Assembly: GCA_024404395.1 (NCBI GenBank) | Contig: JAKSPZ010000084.1 | Coordinates: 1-5,576, forward strand | Source: Clostridia bacterium | GTDB taxonomy: Bacteria > Bacillota > Clostridia > Christensenellales > Aristaeellaceae | Direction of reading: 5' to 3' | Length of the DNA stretch: 5,576 nucleotides | In this document: piece after piece, positions 1-5,576 of the stretch | Layout: each line of letters opens with the position of its first letter | Position numbering within the stretch: position 1 is the first letter of the stretch | Translations under genes and position numbers: made by a program | Notes under the pieces: generated by a model | What the model saw: only the letters and a program-made list of their open reading frames with translations | What the model was told of the DNA's origin: nothing | The model's database searches: none

Positions 1-355
1 AGTTGGGGATCATGACCAGACCGTCGAACTGATGGGCGATGGCCATGGCTTCGGTGGAGTCGGCGATCAGGTCACGGGTAACCAGAGAGTACTTCATGCC
101 GACATGACCCATGGCGATACCGTCGCAAACAGCGATGGCGGGGAACATGATGGGAGTGCCGCCTGCGGCGCGGATGCCGGCCTTGACTGCATCGGCGACC
201 TTGTCGATGTTCATGTGACCGGGAACGATCTCGTTATGGGAGCTGACAACGCCGATAATGGGACGATTGATCTCTTCTTCGGTGAGGCCCAGAGCGAAGA
301 GCAGGCTGCGGTTCGGAGCGCGCTCTACACCATTCTTAATGTAATCAGACTGCAT
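1..355 (-). CDS. ilvD: Dihydroxyacid dehydratase, N-terminal 118 residues (cut by window edge)
   Basis: Iron-sulfur enzyme of the cytoplasm that dehydrates 2,3-dihydroxyisovalerate and 2,3-dihydroxy-3-methylvalerate to the keto acid precursors of valine/leucine and isoleucine. Visible family signatures: [12 protein letters not shown] (residues 12-23), [17 protein letters not shown] (31-47), [11 protein letters not shown] (58-68), [15 protein letters not shown] (77-91), [11 protein letters not shown] (94-104) and the start of the LVMIPN segment that normally runs into the cluster-binding NCDK; the window ends just before that cysteine. The family is usually about 550-570 residues, so roughly a fifth is present. 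There is no Cys in the [10 protein letters not shown] segment, as in E. coli IlvD, and Cys77 replaces the Asp seen in the DDGIAMGH version of the motif. ATG at 355 is chosen because AGGAGG lies 7 nt upstream. It is the last visible gene of the ilvBNCD cluster, 67 nt after ilvC. Identification is secure. Confidence 0.96.
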   Translation of the reverse strand, partial: MQSDYIKNGVERAPNRSLLFALGLTEEEINRPIIGVVSSHNEIVPGHMNIDKVADAVKAGIRAAGGTPIMFPAIAVCDGIAMGHVGMKYSLVTRDLIADSTEAMAIAHQFDGLVMIPN

Positions 356-362
356 GGTATAT

Positions 363-368
363 CCTCCT
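363..368 (-). promoter_or_regulatory. ilvD ribosome binding site (AGGAGG)
   Basis: On the minus strand AGGAGG is followed by 7 nt and then the ATG at 355. It fixes the ilvD start and lies 14 nt downstream of the ilvC-ilvD hairpin, so the hairpin should not cover it. Confidence 0.9.
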
Positions 369-381
369 GTTATTTGCGTGA

Positions 382-411
382 ATACCCGCGGCGGACTTCC
401 GACGCGGGTAT
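382..411 (-). other. Intergenic hairpin between ilvC and ilvD
   Basis: A perfect 9-bp inverted repeat, ATACCCGCG (403-411 in the transcript) with CGCGGGTAT (382-390), encloses 12 nt. That loop can itself form an inner CGG/CCG stem with a tetraloop across one mismatch. The arms are GC-rich, so the structure should be stable. In the transcript the 3' arm is followed by TCACGCAAATAACAGG rather than a U-tract, so it does not look like a normal intrinsic terminator. A role in RNA stability, processing or partial polarity before ilvD is possible but inferred. Confidence 0.65.
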
Positions 412-422
412 ATGATCAAAAA

Positions 423-1974
<1,552 letters not shown>

Positions 1975-1983
1975 GGAAGCGTT

Positions 1984-1990
1984 CCTCCTT
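1984..1990 (-). promoter_or_regulatory. ilvN ribosome binding site overlapping ilvB stop
   Basis: TAAGGAGG merges the ilvB stop codon TAA (1989-1991) with the ilvN Shine-Dalgarno, 9 nt before the ATG at 1974. A ribosome terminating on ilvB is placed directly at the ilvN initiation region, a common arrangement for matching the amounts of two subunits of one enzyme. Confidence 0.9.
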
Positions 1991-3701
1991 AGTCGATCAT
2001 GAATTGGGTGATATGGCTGCCGCCGCCGACCATGGGACGAACCATCTCATCCATGTCGATGGCGCAGTCGATGACGTAACCGTGACCGCAGCTCATGGCT
2101 TCTTTCAGTGCAACTTCGAAGTCCTCAACGTTGGTGACGCGCTTGCCGCCGAGACCGTAGGCCTCTGCCAGCTTGACGAAGTCGGGCGCGCGATCCAGGG
2201 GGGGCTGGGAGTAGTGCTCTTTGTAGATGAGGTGCTGCCACTGACGGACCATGCCGAGGGTGCCGTTGTTGAACAGTACGGTGATGATCGGCAGCTTGTA
2301 GTATTGCTCGGTTGCCAGCTCGTTGCAGTTCATGCGGAAGCCGCCGTCGCCGGTGACGTGCAGGACCGTCTTGTCGGGGTTGCCGACCTGAGCGCCGATG
2401 GCGGCGCCAAGACCGAAGCCCATGGTGCCGAAACCGCCGGAGGTCAGGAGCTGACCGGGATAGTCAAAGTGGAAGTGCTGGATCGCCCACATCTGATGCT
2501 GACCGACGTCGGTGGAGACGATGGTATCCTGAGGCAGGATGCGTGCGATGGTGGAGAGGACCTCGGAGGGGGTCAGATGATCTTTTACTTCATCATATTC
2601 CGTCTCGGTCTTGAAGGAGAATACGTAGTTCTTCCACTCGTCATGCTTGATCTCGGGGACGCGCTCATTGAGCAGCTCGAGAACGCGGCGGGCATCGCCG
2701 ACGATGTGGTGATCGGTCATCACGTTCTTGTTGATCTCGGAACGGTCGATGTCGATCTGAACGATCTTTGCGTTCTGTGCAAAGGAAGAGGGACGCAGTG
2801 CCACGCGATCGGAGAAGCGGCAGCCGACGGCGATCAGCAGGTCGCAGGCGTCAACGGCCATGTTGGAGGCCTGAGAGCCGTGCATACCGATCATGCCGGT
2901 GGTCAGCTTGTTGCGACCGCGGAAACCGCCGCCGCCCATGAGGGTGATGGCTACGGGTGCGTCGATGCGGTTGGCGAAATCTTCGAACTCCACCGATGCG
3001 CGGCTGCGAACGACACCGCCGCCGCAGATGATCAGGGGCTTCGAGGAAGCCTTGATCATGTCGACCAGCTTGTCGATGTCGGCATGGTTGGGTTCGGGTG
3101 CTTTGAAGTCGTGAGAGGAGCGCATCATCAGCTTGCCAAGGCGACCGTTGGTGCCGTGCAGCTTGCGATCCAGAGGTTCATAATCGGTCTTTTCCGCGGT
3201 GATGTTCTTCGGAATGTCCAGCAGCACGGGGCCGGGACGACCGCTTCTCGCGATGGCAAAAGCCTCACGAACGGTATCTGCCAGTTCATCAACACTGCGA
3301 ACCAGATAATTGCACTTGGTGATGGGCATGGTGACACCGGTGATGTCGACCTCCTGGAAGGAGTCTTTGCCGATCAGGTCCTGTGCAACGTTGCAGGTGA
3401 TGCAGACGATGGGAGAGGAATCCATGTACGCGGTGGCGATACCGGTGACCAGATTGGTGGCGCCGGGGCCGGAAGTGGCGAAGCATACGCCGACTTTGCC
3501 GGTGGAACGGGCATAACCGTCCGCCGCATGGCAGGCACCCTGCTCGTGCGCGGTCAGGATATGCTTGACGCGACCTTCATTCTGATAGCTGTACAATTCA
3601 TCATATACATTCAGGATAGTACCGCCCGGATAACCGAAGATGGTATCCACACCCTGCTCCAGAAGACATTCCATCAGGATGCGTGCGCCGGTCATTTGCA
3701 T
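1989..3701 (-). CDS. ilvB: Acetolactate synthase large (catalytic) subunit (570 aa)
   Basis: Thiamine diphosphate/FAD-dependent acetohydroxyacid synthase. It condenses two pyruvates to 2-acetolactate, or pyruvate with 2-oxobutyrate to 2-aceto-2-hydroxybutyrate, the committed step to the branched-chain amino acids. The N-terminal ThDP (PYR) domain shows FGYPGGTILNVYD (22-34) and catalytic Glu53 in AHEQGACHAADGYAR. The central FAD-associated domain shows PLIICGGGV and GMIGMHGS. The C-terminal ThDP (PP) domain shows TDVGQHQMW and the cofactor motif GDGGF (from 451) through NN at 478-479. GMVRQWQ carries Trp488, equivalent to the herbicide-contact Trp of plant and E. coli enzymes. ATG at 3701 is chosen because AAGGAGG lies 8 nt upstream. 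The longer in-frame reading to 3890 would run through the terminator and overlap the leader peptide. It opens the ilvBNCD operon and is controlled by the attenuator directly upstream. Confidence 0.98.
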   Translation of the reverse strand: MQMTGARILMECLLEQGVDTIFGYPGGTILNVYDELYSYQNEGRVKHILTAHEQGACHAADGYARSTGKVGVCFATSGPGATNLVTGIATAYMDSSPIVCITCNVAQDLIGKDSFQEVDITGVTMPITKCNYLVRSVDELADTVREAFAIARSGRPGPVLLDIPKNITAEKTDYEPLDRKLHGTNGRLGKLMMRSSHDFKAPEPNHADIDKLVDMIKASSKPLIICGGGVVRSRASVEFEDFANRIDAPVAITLMGGGGFRGRNKLTTGMIGMHGSQASNMAVDACDLLIAVGCRFSDRVALRPSSFAQNAKIVQIDIDRSEINKNVMTDHHIVGDARRVLELLNERVPEIKHDEWKNYVFSFKTETEYDEVKDHLTPSEVLSTIARILPQDTIVSTDVGQHQMWAIQHFHFDYPGQLLTSGGFGTMGFGLGAAIGAQVGNPDKTVLHVTGDGGFRMNCNELATEQYYKLPIITVLFNNGTLGMVRQWQHLIYKEHYSQPPLDRAPDFVKLAEAYGLGGKRVTNVEDFEVALKEAMSCGHGYVIDCAIDMDEMVRPMVGGGSHITQFMID

Positions 3702-3709
3702 GAATGAAT

Positions 3710-3716
3710 CCTCCTT
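3710..3716 (-). promoter_or_regulatory. ilvB ribosome binding site (AAGGAGG)
   Basis: AAGGAGG ends 8 nt before the ATG at 3701 (14 nt before a second in-frame ATG at 3695, which is therefore less likely). It lies only 8 nt beyond the last U of the attenuator terminator, so ilvB translation depends entirely on read-through of that terminator. Confidence 0.92.
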
Positions 3717-3724
3717 CAGCTTAT

Positions 3725-3760
3725 AAAAAAACCTGTAGTCTGAAAGTTCAGACTGCAGGT
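3725..3760 (-). terminator. Intrinsic terminator (attenuator) in the ilvB leader
   Basis: In the transcript the arms ACCTGCAGTCTGA and TCAGACTACAGGT pair over 13 positions with a single C/A mismatch and an ACTT loop, followed by a run of seven U (3725-3731; the first can pair). This is a strong, textbook intrinsic terminator. It lies after the leader peptide stop codon and just before the ilvB ribosome binding site, where a terminator for rimM would make no sense. It is best read as the regulated attenuator of the ilv operon. Confidence 0.93.
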
Positions 3761-3824
3761 TATGCTTCGTTTGTAATCTGCTTCTGTTCTGATTACGCGT
3801 TGCATTGCAGGCCATAACTTTCAG
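3740..3824 (-). promoter_or_regulatory. Candidate antiterminator pairing (two 9-nt arms)
   Basis: In the transcript CTGAAAGTT (3816-3824, codons 29-32 of the leader peptide) is the exact reverse complement of AACTTTCAG (3740-3748), which covers the apex of the terminator: end of the 5' arm, loop and start of the 3' arm. Pairing would compete with the terminator stem. The first arm lies about 10 nt after the last codon of the Ile/Leu/Val cluster, so it would be free when a ribosome stalls in the cluster and covered when translation continues. The mutually exclusive fold is inferred: only the apical part of the stem is invaded, and no folding energy was computed. Confidence 0.5.
3773..3796 (-). 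other. Small hairpin containing the leader peptide stop codon
   Basis: GTAATC (3791-3796) and GATTAC (3773-3778) are exact reverse complements separated by 12 nt. The leader stop codon TAA (3793-3795) lies in the first arm, so a terminating ribosome would open the stem. The overlapping segment CAGATT (3775-3780) can also pair with AGTCTG in the terminator 5' arm, using one G-U pair. It may be a spacer or accessory element of the attenuator; at only 6 bp, chance is also possible. Confidence 0.4.
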
Positions 3825-3909
3825 CACTATTCTCCAACTTAATAAGTCGTACAAGAATAATGCTAAGTACACCCAGAATGCTGTTGTCAAAAACGCGAGA
3901 AATCAGCAT
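3793..3909 (-). CDS. Branched-chain amino acid leader peptide (38 aa)
   Basis: Short reading frame whose translation, rather than its product, is probably what matters. It starts MLISRVFDNS; residues 11-25 are ILGVLSIILVRLIKL, so 11 of 15 consecutive codons are Ile, Leu or Val, and 15 of 38 overall (7 Leu, 5 Ile, 3 Val). A polar tail, ENSAESYGLQCNA, follows. All five Ile codons are ATT and the cluster uses CTT and GTA, whereas the structural genes mostly use ATC, CTG and GTC/GTG; slower decoding would favour stalling. The start at 3909 is set by GAGGAG 9 nt upstream. The frame begins about 40 nt after the predicted transcription start and ends 33 nt before the terminator stem. It is the expected arrangement for an ilv attenuator (function comparable to ilvL/ilvB leader peptides elsewhere). 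Scarcity of any of the three amino acids should stall ribosomes here and allow read-through; this response is inferred. Confidence 0.88.
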   Translation of the reverse strand: MLISRVFDNSILGVLSIILVRLIKLENSAESYGLQCNA

Positions 3910-3918
3910 TGTTTGAGG

Positions 3919-3924
3919 CTCCTC
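3919..3924 (-). promoter_or_regulatory. Leader peptide ribosome binding site (GAGGAG)
   Basis: GAGGAG is placed 9 nt before the ATG at 3909 and identifies that ATG as the leader start. It lies in TGAGGAGCCTCA, which can fold into a 4-bp stem with a GAGC loop that would partly hide it; such a stem is weak. Confidence 0.8.
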
Positions 3925-3958
3925 AGAAGCATTAACGGTTACCCGTTGTTTGCCGTTG

Positions 3959-3987
3959 ATTATAACACCCGTTTATTTAGATGTCAA
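3959..3987 (-). promoter_or_regulatory. ilv operon promoter, consensus -35 and extended -10
   Basis: TTGACA (3982-3987), a spacer of exactly 17 bp, and TATAAT (3959-3964) match the housekeeping sigma-70/sigma-A consensus at all 12 positions; TGT directly before the -10 supplies the extended -10 TG. The predicted transcription start is around 3951-3953, giving a leader RNA of about 250 nt before ilvB. A promoter this close to consensus fits a gene controlled mainly after initiation, by attenuation. Confidence 0.93.
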
Positions 3988-4012
3988 CGAAAAGTCGTAC
4001 ATTTTTACATGG

Positions 4013-4036
4013 AATTCGCTTAATGTTCAGCGAATC
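4013..4036 (-). other. Hairpin straddling the rimM stop codon
   Basis: GATTCGCT (4029-4036) and AGCGAATT (4013-4020) pair over 8 positions with one terminal G-U, around an 8-nt loop that includes the end of the rimM TGA. The following transcript, CCATGTAAAAATGTACG, lacks a clear U-tract, so this is at best a weak terminator or an RNA 3'-end stabiliser. No better terminator is visible between rimM and the ilv promoter. Confidence 0.45.
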
Positions 4037-4566
4037 GCCTCGCTGTCCTCGAATACGGCGACCTCGTTCAGACGTGCACCCACCAGATGCATGACGCCTT
4101 CTTCCAGATCGACGCGCTCGACGACGATCTTCAGCGCGGGCACCAGCACTTCACCGAGGGGACCGTTGAAGACGTACACATCGTTGCCGCCGGGCTGCAT
4201 GACGTCGTTCAGCTTGCCCAGGTCGCGGCCGTCGTCCGTCAGTCCGCGCAGACCGATCAGGTCGCTGAGGAAGGTGGAATCCTCGTCCAGTTCCACGGCG
4301 TGCTCACGGTCGACATACAGGAATTCGCCGCGCATGCGTTCCGCAGCATCTCGATCGTTGATGCCTTCCATGTTGAAGAAGACGGCGTCGTCATTGATGC
4401 GGTTCACGGTGATGTTGACGGGCACATAGGTCTCGCCGCGCTTCATCAGCACGGTCTCAAGATCCTCGAAACGACCGAGATCGCAGGTGATGGGGCGCAG
4501 CTTCAGTTCGCCGCGGACGCCCTGAGGCTTGGTGATCTCGCCGATGATGAAGTAGTTGGTTTTCAT
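4027..4566 (-). CDS. rimM: Ribosome maturation factor RimM (179 aa)
   Basis: Cytoplasmic factor that binds ribosomal protein uS19 and the 16S rRNA head domain during 30S assembly. The N-terminal RimM barrel opens FIIGEITKPQGVRGELKL (6-23), the conserved glycine-rich signature with KPQG in place of the HG found in many relatives. The C-terminal PRC-barrel begins near DLIGL (102-106) and contains PGGNDVYVF (125-133) and VPALKIVVERVDLEEGVMHL (142-161). The length is normal for the family. ATG at 4566 has GGAG 10 nt upstream; an in-frame GTG at 4575 is only 1 nt from that site and is rejected. It lies 18 nt behind the MATE gene and may share its transcript. The usual partners rpsP and trmD are not adjacent here. 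Identification is by the two-domain layout and motifs. Confidence 0.95.
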   Translation of the reverse strand: MKTNYFIIGEITKPQGVRGELKLRPITCDLGRFEDLETVLMKRGETYVPVNITVNRINDDAVFFNMEGINDRDAAERMRGEFLYVDREHAVELDEDSTFLSDLIGLRGLTDDGRDLGKLNDVMQPGGNDVYVFNGPLGEVLVPALKIVVERVDLEEGVMHLVGARLNEVAVFEDSEAIR

Positions 4567-4576
4567 TATATTCACA

Positions 4577-4580
4577 CTCC
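4577..4580 (-). promoter_or_regulatory. rimM ribosome binding site (GGAG)
   Basis: GGAG lies 10 nt before ATG 4566 and 1 nt from the alternative GTG 4575, so it decides the start. It falls in the 18-nt gap behind the MATE stop codon (4585-4587). Confidence 0.7.
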
Positions 4581-4584
4581 GTTG

Positions 4585-5576
4585 TTACGATTGTATAGAA
4601 AGTAGCTTCTCTTCCCGCTGCATCTCTTTAAGGATACTGAGCTGGATGGGGATCGAGACGGCGAATGCGATGATATCCGCTACCATCTGCGCGCTCTCGA
4701 TGCCGCCCACACCGAAGAAGTGGGGCAGGATCAAAATGGCGGGCGCGAAGAACAGGCCCGTGCGGGACAGTGCCAGGAAAGTCGCGCGGAAAGCCTTGCC
4801 GATGGTCTGCGCCATCATGTTGCTCATGACGACCCAGCAAGCCAGCGGGAAGACGGCACACTGGAAGCGAAGCGCAATTGTGCCGACCTCGATGACCATC
4901 GGATCGCCCTTTCTGAAGAGGGCGACAACATTGGGCGCGAAGATGAAGCCCAGTGCGCCGACGACCAACAGGAAGAAGAAGGAGACCTTTACGCAGAAAT
5001 AGAAAGCTTCGCGGACGCGGGCGTACTTCTTTGCACCGTAATTGAAGCCGCAGACAGGCTGGAAGCCCTGACCGAAGCCGATGAGGCAGGCATAGGCGAA
5101 CTGCATGATGCGGTTGACGATGGACATGCCCGCGATGACCGCATCGCCGTAACCGCCTGCCGCAAAGTTCAGGCAGATGGTGGCGACGGAGTTGATGCCC
5201 TGACGCATGAGGGAGGGAATACCACCGTTGACGATCATGCCGTAGAAAGACTTGGAAGGCTTGAAGTTGCGGGGACGGATCTGAATGGCGCCGCTCTTTT
5301 CAACGCCGAAAAACAGCAGGACGAAACCCGCAAACTGACTGATGATGGTGGCCAGTGCGGCGCCGGAGATTCCCATGTTGAAGACAAAGATGAACAGCGG
5401 ATCCAGTGCGATGTTCAGAACGGCGCCGGAAGTGATGCCGATCATACCGTACATGGCGTTGCTCTGGAAGCGCAGCTGGTTGTTCAGAACCAGCGAGGCG
5501 GTCATGTAGGGTGCGCCGATCAGGATATAGCGCAGATAGTCGATGGCATAGGGCAGGATGGTCTCGGTGGAGCCGA
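4585..5576 (-). CDS. MATE-family efflux transporter, C-terminal part (about 329 aa, cut by window edge)
   Basis: Inner-membrane antiporter of the multidrug and toxic compound extrusion family, which exports cationic drugs or metabolites using a Na+ or H+ gradient; the substrate cannot be read from sequence. The visible part begins near the end of the first helix bundle. It shows the family hallmark LRFQSNAMYGMIGI, then GAVLNIALDPLFIFVF and GISGAALATIISQFAG, and the second-half repeat NGGIPSLMRQGINS followed by IGFGQGFQPVCGFNYGAKKY. Several long hydrophobic stretches (for example FFFLLVVGALGFIFAPNVVA) are membrane helices. Full MATE proteins are about 450 residues, so roughly the first quarter lies beyond the right edge. 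An internal ATG at 5505 is not the start, since the frame stays open to the edge with conserved sequence. It is followed closely by rimM, with no functional link evident. Confidence 0.93.
   Translation of the reverse strand, partial: GSTETILPYAIDYLRYILIGAPYMTASLVLNNQLRFQSNAMYGMIGITSGAVLNIALDPLFIFVFNMGISGAALATIISQFAGFVLLFFGVEKSGAIQIRPRNFKPSKSFYGMIVNGGIPSLMRQGINSVATICLNFAAGGYGDAVIAGMSIVNRIMQFAYACLIGFGQGFQPVCGFNYGAKKYARVREAFYFCVKVSFFFLLVVGALGFIFAPNVVALFRKGDPMVIEVGTIALRFQCAVFPLACWVVMSNMMAQTIGKAFRATFLALSRTGLFFAPAILILPHFFGVGGIESAQMVADIIAFAVSIPIQLSILKEMQREEKLLSIQS

Noticed and set aside
382..411. Intrinsic terminator after ilvC
   Set aside because: The stem is good but no U-tract follows on the minus strand, and ilvD continues 27 nt later as part of the pathway; the A-rich side lies 5' of the stem in the transcript. 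A plus-strand terminator is not supported either, as no plus-strand gene precedes it.
2004..3707. Long plus-strand open frame (567 codons) opposite ilvB
   Set aside because: A shadow of the GC-biased ilvB coding sequence: composition dominated by Gly, Ala, Val and Asp, with no family motif; ilvB is unambiguous.
3702..3890. 63-residue N-terminal extension of IlvB starting at a TTG, with a hydrophobic first stretch
   Set aside because: It would translate through the terminator and its U-tract, has no Shine-Dalgarno, and competes with the leader frame. The family normally starts near MTGARILMECL and AAGGAGG marks 3701.
3702..3951. T-box riboswitch in the ilvB leader
   Set aside because: No AGGGTGGNACCGCG-type antiterminator core and no stem I layout can be seen; the leader is short and filled by a coding frame.
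3805..4023. Plus-strand open frame of 72 codons across the intergenic region
   Set aside because: It runs antisense through the leader and promoter, with no ribosome binding site or recognisable product.
3940..4026. CodY-binding box near the ilv promoter
   Set aside because: No reasonable match to AATTTTCWGAAAATT was found on either strand in the promoter region.

Overview
The window is a compact stretch of bacterial chromosome in which every supported gene is read from the minus strand, so the transcription order runs from high to low coordinates. It most resembles a Gram-positive anaerobe of the class Clostridia, perhaps the Oscillospirales/Ruminococcaceae. The reasons are strong AGGAGG-type ribosome binding sites, a GC-rich coding style with a more AT-rich intergenic region, and protein sequences (class I ketol-acid reductoisomerase, clostridial-looking MATE pump and RimM) that read like that group. 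This placement is by eye and is uncertain.

Layout in transcription order: (1) the C-terminal part of a MATE-family multidrug/metabolite exporter, cut by the right edge (4585-5576); (2) rimM, a 16S rRNA/30S maturation factor (4027-4566), 18 nt behind the MATE gene; (3) an intergenic control region of about 325 nt (3702-4026); (4) the branched-chain amino acid operon ilvB (1989-3701), ilvN (1423-1974), ilvC (423-1442) and the start of ilvD (1-355, cut by the left edge). The four ilv genes encode, in pathway order, the two acetohydroxyacid synthase subunits, the reductoisomerase and the dihydroxyacid dehydratase. These are the three shared steps from pyruvate/2-oxobutyrate to the keto acid precursors of valine, leucine and isoleucine. 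Spacing is tight: the ilvN Shine-Dalgarno overlaps the ilvB stop codon, and ilvN overlaps the ilvC start by 20 nt.

The most informative part is the control region. It holds a consensus promoter (TTGACA, 17 bp, TATAAT with an upstream TG), followed by an unannotated leader peptide of 38 codons with its own GAGGAG site (3793-3909). Residues 11-25 read ILGVLSIILVRLIKL, with 11 of 15 positions Ile, Leu or Val. Downstream is a strong intrinsic terminator (13-bp stem with one mismatch, then seven U) ending just before the ilvB ribosome binding site. This is the architecture of ribosome-mediated transcription attenuation responding to all three branched-chain amino acids. No T-box or CodY-box is visible; a T-box is what one would commonly expect in Clostridia. 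A perfect 9-nt complementarity links the tail of the leader reading frame to the terminator loop and 3' arm, and is a candidate for the alternative (antiterminating) fold.

Other points: a stable hairpin lies between ilvC and ilvD without a U-tract; a hairpin straddles the rimM stop; and rimM sits outside its usual rpsP-rimM-trmD-rplS neighbourhood as far as the window shows. No rRNA, tRNA, CRISPR, insertion sequence or phage feature was seen.
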